The translations under genes were made by a program, and so were the position numbers. Positions 1 through 7,995 of a stretch of DNA of 64,000 bases are shown piece by piece. The notes under the pieces are model-generated. The model ran no database searches. It was not told the DNA's origin and worked only from the letters and a program-made list of their open reading frames with translations. Source of the stretch: an uncultured Bacteroidota bacterium. Lineage in GTDB: Bacteria; Bacteroidota; Bacteroidia; Bacteroidales; SZUA-534. The DNA is taken from assembly GCA_946414435.1 (NCBI GenBank), contig CAMKOM010000011.1, positions 1-64,000 of the forward strand, in the 5' to 3' direction. Every line of letters starts with the position of its first letter. The first letter of the stretch is position 1.

Positions 1-98
1 GGTAACCTATTTTAGGTAACCTATTTTAGGTAACCTATTTTAGGTAACCTATTTTAGGTAACCTATTTTGGGTTGCCTATTTTAGGTAACCTATTTTG
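1..98. repeat. 14-base tandem repeat array (about 7 copies)
   Basis: Seven consecutive copies of GGTAACCTATTTTA, some with one to three changes, run from the window edge to the 3' end of the glycosyltransferase gene. Each unit carries the palindrome GGTAACC, so identical palindromes recur every 14 bases. The array is cut by the window start and its full length is unknown. There are no spacers, so it is not a CRISPR array. Confidence 0.9.
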
Positions 99-106
99 GG
101 TGTTTT

Positions 107-1414
107 TTAAATAATCTTTGCCAGCATTTCTGCACCACCTCTTCTCGAAAACTTTTCTTCGCCAACAGTGTTGCAAGCAATGTTTCCTGTCTTGTGGAAC
201 TCGTTGTATAAACCAGCCAGCACACTCAGCAGATGATTTTTGTCTTTTACAATAACACCCGAATGTGTGGCGTTAATCAGGTCTTCCTGTAGATGGGTGC
301 TCAATCCGGCAATTTCTTCTGTCGGGTAGTACATTTCTTTGAGTTGGCGAGCTTCACTGTCGTCGGAATAGCAGAGCAGTATCTTGCGTTTCAAGCCCAG
401 ATAATCGTATATTTTGGTTCCCATGAAAGAGTAGTAGTTGAATAACAGCATAACATTGTGTTTCGCCAACTGCTGCATCAGCAGACTATTATCCATCCGT
501 GGGATAACATGCACTTTCCCAATCAGATTCTGAAACTTGCCGGTCAGCAATGAATTCAATTCGTCGGCATTGTTTATCCCGAAGAAGTTCAATTCGAATT
601 TTGGCTTTGTGGCAGAATCGGCAAAAAGCGAAAAACAATGCAGCACGCTCTCAAGCGGGTGCCACTTGTAGATGGTGCCGACAAAGGCGAATCTCAAGCA
701 ATCGATTCCCTGACTAATTTTTGATACTGCATTTATGGCGTCGGGATTGTAGCCGTTGGGGATAATGAGGAAAGGCTTGTGCACGTTAGTTTCTATCTGC
801 TTCCGGAAGAAATCATCAACAGTAATGACACATTCTGCGTTGGCTGAAAACCGCCTTTCATAGTGTTTGTTCAATCTGCCAAACCATTTGTTTCGGTTCC
901 TGTTTTCAGTCCACGGGTCGCGGTAGTCGGCAATCCACGGAATATTGTGTTTCCGGCTCAGTGCCGACGCATATTTGAACAGCACAAACGGCTCACCGGT
1001 GGCGATTATGGCATCAACCTTGTTGTTTCTCAGATAATTTTTCGCACCACGATAAACACACGATTTCGGCCCGACAAAAAACAGGTATTGCGTGAACTCA
1101 TAGAAAGCCGTAACCGCCTTTCGTACAAGCGTAAAACGGTTTTTGCCATATTTGAGCATCAACTGGTTAGCTAGATTCGGCTTGTACGGTGTGCGGATGA
1201 TGGTGCCGCATTCGGTCTCTTCAACAAGTGTCTCGTCGGACGAGCCTGGTGCAATATAGTCGAGCTCGTTGCTATAGACATTTCCCCACTGCCGTGTGAC
1301 AACAATCGGCTCAACGCCAAATTCTTTCAGATATTTATACCACGCATACGGCCGCAAGCCACCGACTGAAACGTATGGTGGAAAATCGTAGGCCAGAATA
1401 AGCAACCGCTTCAT
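107..1414 (-). CDS. Glycosyltransferase, GT4-like (GT-B fold)
   Basis: Predicted cytoplasmic glycosyltransferase that would move a sugar from a nucleotide donor onto a surface polysaccharide or other acceptor; the substrate cannot be told. The N-terminal half starts with RLLILAYDFPPYVSVGG, the usual first strand and glycine loop of GT4 enzymes, and holds DYRDPW. The second Rossmann half begins near FAFVGTIYKWHPLESVL and contains KIYDYLGLKRKILL, the donor-side helix region. I start at the ATG at 1414 (MKRLLIL), not at the upstream in-frame codon at 1432, because the latter overlaps the end of the FKBP gene and adds a non-conserved MIKCET. It is last in the minus-strand operon and its stop lies next to the 14-base repeats. 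Confidence 0.8.
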   Translation of the reverse strand: MKRLLILAYDFPPYVSVGGLRPYAWYKYLKEFGVEPIVVTRQWGNVYSNELDYIAPGSSDETLVEETECGTIIRTPYKPNLANQLMLKYGKNRFTLVRKAVTAFYEFTQYLFFVGPKSCVYRGAKNYLRNNKVDAIIATGEPFVLFKYASALSRKHNIPWIADYRDPWTENRNRNKWFGRLNKHYERRFSANAECVITVDDFFRKQIETNVHKPFLIIPNGYNPDAINAVSKISQGIDCLRFAFVGTIYKWHPLESVLHCFSLFADSATKPKFELNFFGINNADELNSLLTGKFQNLIGKVHVIPRMDNSLLMQQLAKHNVMLLFNYYSFMGTKIYDYLGLKRKILLCYSDDSEARQLKEMYYPTEEIAGLSTHLQEDLINATHSGVIVKDKNHLLSVLAGLYNEFHKTGNIACNTVGEEKFSRRGGAEMLAKII

Positions 1415-1428
1415 CGTTTCACATTTTA

Positions 1429-2586
1429 TCACTCAATCACATCCAAAACTTCAACATCGAAAATCAAATCGCTGTTGGCGGGAATTAATGGTGGTTGGCC
1501 TTCGTCGCCGTAGGCAAGATGGGCGGGCACAATCAGTTGAAAGCGTGAGCCGTTGCACATCAGCAGCGACGCTTCTTCCCAACCTTCGATGATGAGCCCT
1601 GCACCCACAGGGTAGCGGATGGGCTGCTCGCGTTTCACAGATGAGTCAATCAGTTTTCCGTCGGGCAGGTAGACTGAATAGTGGGCCGTTACAATGCTTC
1701 GGTTCTTAATCATCGGGCCGATGCCAGGTTCAAAAACAATGTAGCGTAGACCACTTGCAGTTGAGAGCGTGTCGCGGCCGGCGGCGTTCCATTTTTCAAC
1801 TTTTATCTCGCGCGTTATGCGCACCATCTCAATGTCGAGAGTGATGTCGGTTTTGGGTGGAATGCGATTGCCGTAGCCTTCATCGCCGAATGCCAACTTG
1901 TTGGGAATCACAAATCTGCATCGCGCGCCTTCGGCCATTGAGAGCAGGGCGGTGTCCATGCCTTCAAACGTCTCGCCAGCGCCAGCCGTGAACCGCCGCG
2001 GGTCACCAGTGTTGCGTGTCGAAGTGTAGATGGTGCCGTCGGGTAGCCAGCCTGTATAGTGCACATAAATGTTGTCGCCAGGCCGCGCAGGACCGCCGTT
2101 TCCAGGGTCGATGGTGTAGCGACGGATGCCGCCGGCAAGTTTTTGCGCTTTCAGACCTTTGGTGGGGAAGGGCGCAATGGCAGGGAAACTGTCGGCTTGA
2201 ATCATTTTAATCTCGAAATGCAGAGTTGAATTGCGCGGCACTTCGTAGGTGTCGATGTCGCCGTAGCCCAGATGCGGCGGCACAACCAGACTGATGCGGC
2301 CGCCTTCGCCAATCATCGGCAGTGCTTCTTCCCAGCCTTTAATCACCTGTCCCTGTCCCAGCCAGATGTCGATGTTGCCCGTTTCGTCGGTCGAGCCGAA
2401 GACAGTGCCGTCATCAAGGCGGCCAGTGTACTCGAGCCACACGCGCCATCCCTTCTGCGGGTGACGGTTGTTGCCAGGATTGTCAATTTTGTATTGCAAC
2501 CCCGATTTGGTTGTAATGTACTGCGCCTGTACGGTCATCGCCGAAAGGCATAGAAGTATTGGTATGACTAAAAGACTATTTTTCAT
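1429..2586 (-). CDS. Exported peptidyl-prolyl isomerase with three FKBP domains
   Basis: Predicted periplasmic or envelope protein-folding enzyme that isomerises X-Pro bonds. A signal peptide (MKNSLLVIPILLCLSAMTVQAQ) is followed by three FKBP domains at about residues 25-130, 145-255 and 275-385. Each has the VxYTG or HYSVYL-type first strand, a G-EA helix (KGWEEALPMIGEGG, FEGMDTALLSMAEGA, EGWEEASLLMCNGS) and the P-LAYGD loop. Usual bacterial FKBPs have one such domain, so the triple arrangement is uncommon. Domain 3 is less typical at the first strand (AHYSVYLPDG) and may be a binding rather than a catalytic module. It lies 9 bases downstream of the rhomboid gene. Confidence 0.88.
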   Translation of the reverse strand: MKNSLLVIPILLCLSAMTVQAQYITTKSGLQYKIDNPGNNRHPQKGWRVWLEYTGRLDDGTVFGSTDETGNIDIWLGQGQVIKGWEEALPMIGEGGRISLVVPPHLGYGDIDTYEVPRNSTLHFEIKMIQADSFPAIAPFPTKGLKAQKLAGGIRRYTIDPGNGGPARPGDNIYVHYTGWLPDGTIYTSTRNTGDPRRFTAGAGETFEGMDTALLSMAEGARCRFVIPNKLAFGDEGYGNRIPPKTDITLDIEMVRITREIKVEKWNAAGRDTLSTASGLRYIVFEPGIGPMIKNRSIVTAHYSVYLPDGKLIDSSVKREQPIRYPVGAGLIIEGWEEASLLMCNGSRFQLIVPAHLAYGDEGQPPLIPANSDLIFDVEVLDVIE

Positions 2587-2595
2587 GCGGATAAA

Positions 2596-3432
2596 CTAAA
2601 AGTATACATCACGATTGGTGTCGATGCGTTTTTTCCAATATTTTATCAGCAGGTAGCCGAACAACATTCCGCCAAGGTGGGCAAAATGAGCCACATTGTC
2701 GTTGGCATTCGGCACAATCACGGCCATCAGTTCAATCAGGCCGTAACCCAGCACAAACCATTTAGCCTTGATTGGAATGGGCGGGAAGATGAGCATCAAC
2801 TGCACATTGGGGAACATCATTCCAAAGGCCAGAAGCACGCCAAACACTGCGCCCGAAGCGCCCACCGTGGGCACGTTGGCAAAGTTGGCAAACAGGCTGA
2901 CAGCAGTCTGTGTGGCGCTTCTAATCAGTGCCGGATTGTCGGGCGATGCCGAATATTCAATGATCAAGTCGTTCACCCATTTGGCCGGATGGTCGAGATT
3001 GCCGCGAATGAGCCGCGTAAACAACTCAGGGTCAGGTGTGTTGATGAAAGCCGTAATCTCGGTATGAAGTTCCGACAGAGTCATATAGCCTACAATGTTT
3101 TGGCACAATGCGGCACCAATACCAGTCACAAAATAATAGATCAGGAACCGTTTGCCACCCCACACTTGTTCAAGCACGCGCCCAAACATTACTAGTGCGA
3201 ACATATTGAAGAAGATGTGCGCCACGTTGCCGTGCATGAACATATAGGTGACCATCTGAATCGGATTGAAATAATCTGATTGGAAGTTGTGCAATGCCAA
3301 CCAGTTACCTAAATCGATGCCCATCTTTCTAGAAATAATTTGGTCGGCAGCAAAAACCACAATGTTTGCTATCAGCAGGTTTTTGATTATGGGTGGCAAA
3401 TTGCCGAATAGCGGTGTTCTATATCCTTGCAT
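2596..3432 (-). CDS. Rhomboid-family intramembrane serine protease
   Basis: Multi-pass inner-membrane protease that cleaves transmembrane segments of other proteins. The catalytic serine sits in GASGAVFG (about residue 192) and the catalytic histidine in HFAHLGG (about residue 251), each in a hydrophobic helix; HGNVAHIFFNM near residue 67 is the conserved helix-2 motif. About 70 polar residues (from ELHTEITAF to the helix before GASG) are inserted between core helices, longer than in minimal rhomboids but common in Bacteroidota members. It starts 6 bases after mutL, so it belongs to the same transcript. Natural substrates cannot be inferred. Confidence 0.88.
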   Translation of the reverse strand: MQGYRTPLFGNLPPIIKNLLIANIVVFAADQIISRKMGIDLGNWLALHNFQSDYFNPIQMVTYMFMHGNVAHIFFNMFALVMFGRVLEQVWGGKRFLIYYFVTGIGAALCQNIVGYMTLSELHTEITAFINTPDPELFTRLIRGNLDHPAKWVNDLIIEYSASPDNPALIRSATQTAVSLFANFANVPTVGASGAVFGVLLAFGMMFPNVQLMLIFPPIPIKAKWFVLGYGLIELMAVIVPNANDNVAHFAHLGGMLFGYLLIKYWKKRIDTNRDVYF

Positions 3433-3438
3433 ATCAGT

Positions 3439-5277
3439 CTATTTGAATAATTTGTCGATGTCATCGGTGCCGATGATTGCCACAACCGGCCGCCCCGAAG
3501 GTGACAGATTAGGCATTTTGCAGGCAAACAGCTGTGCGTTCAGGTCGGCCATTTCGTCCTGCGATAGTTGCCGTCCGTATCCGATGGCCATCTGCGAAGC
3601 CAGCGACGCCGCAATGCTCTCAGTCATCGAGTCCTTCATGGCAATGTATTCTTCGCCAGTCAGCATCAGCATTGAGTTCACCCAGTCTTTCAGGTCTTTT
3701 TCGGGGAACGAAGCCGGAACCGCTGACACAGAAAAACTATTGCCGCCCAACTCGTTGATTTCAAAGCCCAGTTTCTCAAGTTCAGGAATCATCTGGCGGA
3801 ATAGGTCGGTGTCCTTCAGGTTCAGGTCGAGCCGCTCGGGGTATAGAAGACGTTGCGACACGCCTTTGTCGGTTATGCGCTGCTGCATTTTCTCGAATAG
3901 AATGCGTTCGTGGGCGCGCTGTTGGTCAATCACCATCAATCCCGATTTGACGCTCGTCAGGATGTATTTTCCTTTGAGTTGGAAGAACCGGTCGGTTGTA
4001 ACCATTGCGCTGTCGTCAATCGGCAGTTGCTGCTGCACGGGTTCCGGCTCGTTTTCTATGTTTGGGACAGTCCCGCCACTCTCGAACGCACCGTAGAGTT
4101 TCTGCCAGTTGGTGTTGTCTGACATCCGGCTGCGGAATGTGGCTTGTGTGCTCACACCCTTGCCATTGCTGTTTTCGAATGGGTTGTAGCCAGCATTATA
4201 ATGGATTTGTGGCGGTATCACCTCATCGTTTTTGTTGAAAGTCGGAATTTCAAGCCGGTTCTCAATGTCAAAATCGATGGACGGTCCCACGCTGAACTTG
4301 CCCAGTGCCTCTTTCACGGTTGCGTTTATTATTGGCCAAATCGATTGTTCGTTTTCGAATTTAATTTCGGTTTTTGTAGGGTGGATGTTTATGTCGATGC
4401 TCGATGGGTCAACATCAATGTAGATGAAAAACGTAGGGTTTTTGCCTGTCGGCAGTAGATTGTCATACGCTTTCTGTACCGCTCTGCCGAAACTGCCATG
4501 CTTCATAAATCTGTTATTTACAAAGAAATATTGATCGGCATTTGTTTTTGCGCACTGCGGGGTGCCTACGTAGCCTTTGATTCGTGCCACCGACGATTCC
4601 GACTCAATTGGTAGCAGACATTTGCTCATCGATTTGCCAGCTACGCCCAAAATGCGGTTCATGGTGTTGCCCAAAGGTAGATTGAGCATCACTACTCCGT
4701 TGTGTGTCAGCGACATCTCAATGTCGGGATGAGCCAGCGCTACGCGGTAGAACTCTTCGGTAACATGCATCATCTCGGTGCTGTCCGATTTTAGAAACTT
4801 GCGGCGCGCCGGAACATTGTAGAACAGATTTTTAACCATTATGTTTGTGCCGTTGGGGCACGATGTGGGTTCTTGCGCCTCAACTTCCGACCCTGACATT
4901 TTAATATAAGTACCCAGTTCGTCGCCATATTTGCGGGTGCGCATCTCAACGGTGGCAATGGCCACAATCGAAGCCATGGCCTCGCCGCGGAAGCCCATCG
5001 TCTGAATATCAAACAAATCCGATGCCTGTTGAATTTTCGATGTGGCGTGCCGCTCGAAGCACATCCGCGCGTCGGTGGCTGACATTCCGCAGCCGTTGTC
5101 GATGACTTGTATTAGCGTCTTGCCGCCGTCTTTCACAATCACCTGGATTTTTGTGGCGCCCGCATCCACCGAGTTCTCAACCAGTTCCTTAATCACCGAA
5201 GCGGGACGTTGCACAACTTCGCCAGCCGCAATTTGGTTGGCCACATGGTCGGGCAGAAGATTGATGATGTCGGCCAT
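3439..5277 (-). CDS. mutL: DNA mismatch repair protein MutL
   Basis: MutL couples mismatch recognition by MutS to strand removal. The N-terminal GHKL ATPase is clear: ENSVDAGA, DNGCGM and GFRGEA within the first 100 residues, then PARRKFLKS and the NNRFMKH transducer motif. The C-terminal dimerisation domain is present, but motifs linked to the MutL endonuclease are altered: DQHA-x2-E-x4-E reads DQQRAHERILFE, the ACK position reads ASQ, and CPHGRP reads SPSGRP. Nicking activity may therefore be weak or lost. The length (612 residues) is normal. It is second in the minus-strand operon. Confidence 0.95.
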   Translation of the reverse strand: MADIINLLPDHVANQIAAGEVVQRPASVIKELVENSVDAGATKIQVIVKDGGKTLIQVIDNGCGMSATDARMCFERHATSKIQQASDLFDIQTMGFRGEAMASIVAIATVEMRTRKYGDELGTYIKMSGSEVEAQEPTSCPNGTNIMVKNLFYNVPARRKFLKSDSTEMMHVTEEFYRVALAHPDIEMSLTHNGVVMLNLPLGNTMNRILGVAGKSMSKCLLPIESESSVARIKGYVGTPQCAKTNADQYFFVNNRFMKHGSFGRAVQKAYDNLLPTGKNPTFFIYIDVDPSSIDINIHPTKTEIKFENEQSIWPIINATVKEALGKFSVGPSIDFDIENRLEIPTFNKNDEVIPPQIHYNAGYNPFENSNGKGVSTQATFRSRMSDNTNWQKLYGAFESGGTVPNIENEPEPVQQQLPIDDSAMVTTDRFFQLKGKYILTSVKSGLMVIDQQRAHERILFEKMQQRITDKGVSQRLLYPERLDLNLKDTDLFRQMIPELEKLGFEINELGGNSFSVSAVPASFPEKDLKDWVNSMLMLTGEEYIAMKDSMTESIAASLASQMAIGYGRQLSQDEMADLNAQLFACKMPNLSPSGRPVVAIIGTDDIDKLFK

Positions 5278-5280
5278 AGA

Positions 5281-5541
5281 TTATCTGAGAAAACGTTGTT
5301 GCAGAAAGAAATACACAGCCGCAAGCGCAAGGAAAATAATCAAGACACGCTTGCTCGATTTTTGCCGCTGCTTGCGGGCAAAATGAATGAAGTTTGGCGC
5401 CTCGTCGGGCTGCTCGCCGTTTTCGTATCTCACCTCACGCTCAATGCGTTGCTGACGCTCGCGCCGTTTCTCGTCTTGCTCGTTGTAGAACATTGGCTTG
5501 TAATCGAACCGACGCGTACCGGGTAAACTGAAGAATGCCAT
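5281..5541 (-). CDS. Small tail-anchored membrane protein, conserved next to mutL
   Basis: An 86-residue protein with no function I can name. The N-terminus is short and aromatic (MAFFSLPGTRRFDYKPMFY), followed by a very basic/acidic stretch (DEKRRERQQRIEREV), and one C-terminal membrane helix (VLIIFLALAAVYFFL) ending in RFLR, which suggests a cytoplasmic domain anchored by its tail. I chose the ATG at 5541 over the ORF-track start at 5568 because the latter lies inside the predicted promoter at 5566-5573. It is the first gene of the minus-strand operon and ends 3 bases before mutL. Confidence 0.7.
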   Translation of the reverse strand: MAFFSLPGTRRFDYKPMFYNEQDEKRRERQQRIEREVRYENGEQPDEAPNFIHFARKQRQKSSKRVLIIFLALAAVYFFLQQRFLR

Positions 5542-5565
5542 TTTCAATCTGTTTTTTGCAAAATA

Positions 5566-5573
5566 CAAAAGTA
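5566..5573 (-). promoter_or_regulatory. Predicted -7 box of the mutL operon
   Basis: On the minus strand the bases read TACTTTTG, matching the Bacteroidota TAnnTTTG -7 element, about 25 bases before the chosen start at 5541. No clear TTG is seen at the -33 position. Confidence 0.5.
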
Positions 5574-5806
5574 TTATTTTTTGTGGAATCAGCTAATCGA
5601 TGAATCGGTGTCGAGAAGATGCGTATCGTCTCTACATCATAATCATAACGTAATTTATCATCCAGAATTAAAATCTATTTTGCCTTATATATAGAGTCTG
5701 TTTATTCGAATTTTGTTCATTTGTCTGTGTAACAATAATGTATCGTGTAAAACTGTTTGTTGGCTGTTTTTTTTACAGCTATCGTTTTTTATTAAGAAAA
5801 ATGTAG

Positions 5807-5814
5807 TATGTTTG
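5807..5814 (+). promoter_or_regulatory. Predicted -7 box for tRNA-Glu/rpsT
   Basis: TATGTTTG fits TAnnTTTG and lies about 47 bases upstream of the mature tRNA-Glu. The T-rich stretch at 5784-5792 sits where the -33 element would be, without a perfect TTG. The stretch 5574-5806 between this box and the mutL-operon promoter is AT-rich and shows no gene. Confidence 0.5.
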
Positions 5815-5860
5815 CACCGCTAAAAATCAAAGCGATTTAAGCACTGTTCATTAACATTTT

Positions 5861-5932
5861 GGTCGGTTCATCTAAGGGTTAGGATTCAAGATTTTCATTC
5901 TTGCCATAGGGGTTCGAATCCCCTACCGACTA
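5861..5932 (+). tRNA. tRNA-Glu (anticodon TTC)
   Basis: The acceptor arms GGTCGGT and ACCGACT pair with one G-U. The anticodon stem is CAAGA/TCTTG around the loop TTTTCAT, giving anticodon TTC. The T arm reads GGGGTTCGAATCCCC. Discriminator base A is at 5932; CCA is not encoded. It lies 28 bases before rpsT and probably shares its transcript. Confidence 0.95.
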
Positions 5933-5960
5933 CAGGATTTTTAAAAATATTTATAGCATT

Positions 5961-6215
5961 ATGGCAAATCATAAGTCATCAGAGAAAAGAATTCGTCAGA
6001 CCGAAACTCGCAACGAGCACAATAGGTACTATGCCAAAACAGCCCGCAACGCTGTCCGCGATTTGCGCGCCACAACTGTAAAGGCCGATGCAGAAGCAAT
6101 GCTTCCGAAAGTAAATGCTATGCTCGACAAACTTGCAAAGAACAACATCATTCACAAGAACAAAGCTTCTAACTTGAAATCAAGCTTGGCTTTGCACGTG
6201 AACGCATTGGCATAA
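5961..6215 (+). CDS. rpsT: Small ribosomal subunit protein S20
   Basis: S20 binds 16S rRNA early in 30S assembly. The 84-residue basic helical protein has the family pattern: [13 protein letters not shown] at the start, then RNAVRDLR and [15 protein letters not shown]. The ATG at 5961 fits the family's usual start. It follows tRNA-Glu and ends at a strong hairpin terminator. Confidence 0.95.
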   Translation: MANHKSSEKRIRQTETRNEHNRYYAKTARNAVRDLRATTVKADAEAMLPKVNAMLDKLAKNNIIHKNKASNLKSSLALHVNALA

Positions 6216-6236
6216 TTACTTATTAAACCACATAAC

Positions 6237-6267
6237 AAGCCCATCGTTGAAAAGCGGTGGGCTTTTT
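6237..6267 (+). terminator. Terminator of rpsT
   Basis: AAGCCCA...TGGGCTTTTT forms a GC-rich stem followed by a T run 21 bases after the rpsT stop. Its 3' arm lies between the two boxes of the next promoter. Confidence 0.8.
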
Positions 6268-6276
6268 GTATTTTTG
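6247..6276 (+). promoter_or_regulatory. Predicted promoter of the lipoprotein gene, overlapping a terminator
   Basis: TTG at 6247-6249, a 19-base spacer and TATTTTTG at 6269-6276 match the Bacteroidota promoter pattern exactly. The gene starts at 6295. The spacer contains the 3' arm of the rpsT terminator hairpin. Confidence 0.6.
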
Positions 6277-6294
6277 CGACATCAAACGTAAAAA

Positions 6295-6774
6295 ATGAAA
6301 ACGAATATCTTCCAACCAGCAAAAATCATCGCAGTGATGATGTTTGCAGTTTGCATTTCGCTTTCGGGTTGCCGCTCGTCGCAAAAGACGGCGCCGCCCC
6401 GACCTGTTGCCGAAACCAACAAGGACAATACGACCAAAAAACCGCGCAAAGTGGCCAAGGTCGAAGATTTCGACAAGTTCTACAACCGCTTTCACGCCGA
6501 CAGCGCTTTCCAAATGTCACGCATCAAATTTCCATTGAAAGGGGCCAGCACAAACCTTGACAAATCAACACCGTGGACGCCGCAAAATTGGCAGATGCTT
6601 CGCACCCGCATCTACGATGTCGACAAGAATCAGTACAAGGTGAAATACTCAAAAACCGAAACGTCGTTCACGCAGAAAGTGTGGGTTGACGGGGGCGGAT
6701 TCAGCAACGAGTGCCGTTTCGAACTCATTGACGGGAAATGGTTTTTGGTGTATATGAATGACGAGAATATGTGA
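6295..6774 (+). CDS. Small lipoprotein, possibly DUF4348-type
   Basis: A 159-residue predicted lipoprotein. The signal sequence ends in the lipobox LSGC (cysteine near residue 26), followed by a polar, Lys/Pro-rich linker. The globular part (from about residue 58) has FDKFYNRFHADSAFQMSRI and FPLKGAS, then a beta-rich end with CRFELIDGKWFLVYM. This layout resembles a Bacteroidota lipoprotein family of unknown function (DUF4348); I am only moderately sure of that match. It has its own promoter and ends at a terminator shared with lysA, so it is probably a single-gene unit. Confidence 0.7.
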   Translation: MKTNIFQPAKIIAVMMFAVCISLSGCRSSQKTAPPRPVAETNKDNTTKKPRKVAKVEDFDKFYNRFHADSAFQMSRIKFPLKGASTNLDKSTPWTPQNWQMLRTRIYDVDKNQYKVKYSKTETSFTQKVWVDGGGFSNECRFELIDGKWFLVYMNDENM

Positions 6775-6795
6775 TTGATATATTATTGCAAACAA

Positions 6796-6826
6796 AAACG
6801 GCAACCATTTGGCTGCCGTTTTTGTT
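6796..6826. terminator. Bidirectional terminator between lipoprotein gene and lysA
   Basis: AACGGCA...TGCCGTT hairpin with A residues on the left and T residues on the right, placed between two convergent genes. It can serve both strands. Confidence 0.75.
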
Positions 6827-6847
6827 TGTTGTTATCTAAATACCGAA

Positions 6848-7990
6848 TCACTTCGAAAAATACCCCTTAACCAGCGTGCGCAGATTGTAGGTTGAAGCCA
6901 TTGCTTCGCCGTAAGCGCCGGCGGTGCGGATGGCAAGCAGGTCGCCGCGGTGGCAGCCGGCCAGGTCGATAGACTTGGCAAAGCAGTCCGACGACTCGCA
7001 GATTGGTCCCACAACATCGTACTTTTCTTCGGGCTCGGTGCTGCTGATGTTCTCAATCTTGTGCACGGCTTGATATAGAGCCGGGCGGATGAGTTCAGTA
7101 AAGCCCGCGTCAACAATGGCGAACTTCTTGTTTGTGCCGTTTTTGACGTATAACACTTTGGTTATCAGGCTGCCGCATTGTGCAACAATGGCGCGGCCCA
7201 ACTCAAAGTGCAGTTGTTGTTTCGGACGCAGTTTCAGCGACTCTGCAAACACCTTGAAATACTCTTCAAACGTTGGAATCGGCTGTTTGTCAGGCTGTTC
7301 GTAGTTCACGCCAAGACCGCCGCCCACGTTGATGTGGTCAACAATGATTTTGCGTGCGTAGAACCATTCCTGAATCTCGTTCACACGAGTGCAGAGATTG
7401 CGAAAATCTTGCATATCAAGAATTTGCGAGCCAATATGGAAGTGCAGACCGATGAGTTCAACGTTCTTTGTACGTTCCAGCACCTTCAGCACGTCGTCCA
7501 AAGCCCACGTGTTGATGCCGAACTTGTTCTCTTCCAAGCCGGTAGTTATATAGTGATGCGTCGAAGCGTGCACGTTGGGGTTGATGCGCAGCGCAATGTG
7601 CGCCCGCCTGCCCATTTGGCCGGCAATCTCGTCAATCACTTCAATTTCGGGAATCGACTCGCAGTTGAAGCAGAAAATATTGTTTTCCAAGCCGATGCGA
7701 ATCTCTTCGTCGCTCTTGCCAACACCTGCAAACGCAATTTTCTCGGGTGCGATGCCAGCGGCTATGCTTTGCAGAATCTCGTTTCCGCTCACGCAGTCGG
7801 TGCCTAGCCCAGCGGCGTTCACGCGGCGCAGAATCTCAAGGTTGCCGTTGGCTTTCACGGCGTAGTGCACGTGGTAGCCGTGGCGGTCGGCCAGCGATTT
7901 CACGGTCTGCAGCGTTTGGTCGAGCAGTTGCGAGTCGTACCAGTAGAACGGCGTTTTCAGCCCTTCGAATTGTTTCAAATCGAAATTCAT
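6848..7990 (-). CDS. lysA: Diaminopimelate decarboxylase
   Basis: Pyridoxal-phosphate enzyme that converts meso-diaminopimelate to lysine, the last step of lysine synthesis. The fold-III barrel begins with the PLP lysine motif HYAVKANGN (about residue 45); HFHIGSQI, NVGGGLGV and the C-terminal active-site motif GPICESSDCFAK are all present. The length (380 residues) is normal. I use the ATG at 7990; the ORF-track start at 7996 is a GTG that overlaps the lysC stop. It is directly downstream of lysC, so the first and last enzymes of the pathway are co-transcribed. Confidence 0.93.
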   Translation of the reverse strand: MNFDLKQFEGLKTPFYWYDSQLLDQTLQTVKSLADRHGYHVHYAVKANGNLEILRRVNAAGLGTDCVSGNEILQSIAAGIAPEKIAFAGVGKSDEEIRIGLENNIFCFNCESIPEIEVIDEIAGQMGRRAHIALRINPNVHASTHHYITTGLEENKFGINTWALDDVLKVLERTKNVELIGLHFHIGSQILDMQDFRNLCTRVNEIQEWFYARKIIVDHINVGGGLGVNYEQPDKQPIPTFEEYFKVFAESLKLRPKQQLHFELGRAIVAQCGSLITKVLYVKNGTNKKFAIVDAGFTELIRPALYQAVHKIENISSTEPEEKYDVVGPICESSDCFAKSIDLAGCHRGDLLAIRTAGAYGEAMASTYNLRTLVKGYFSK

Positions 7991-7995
7991 AGACA

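Noticed and set aside
1-107. CRISPR array at the left edge
   Set aside because: The units are only 14 bases and directly adjacent; there are no spacers and no cas genes nearby.
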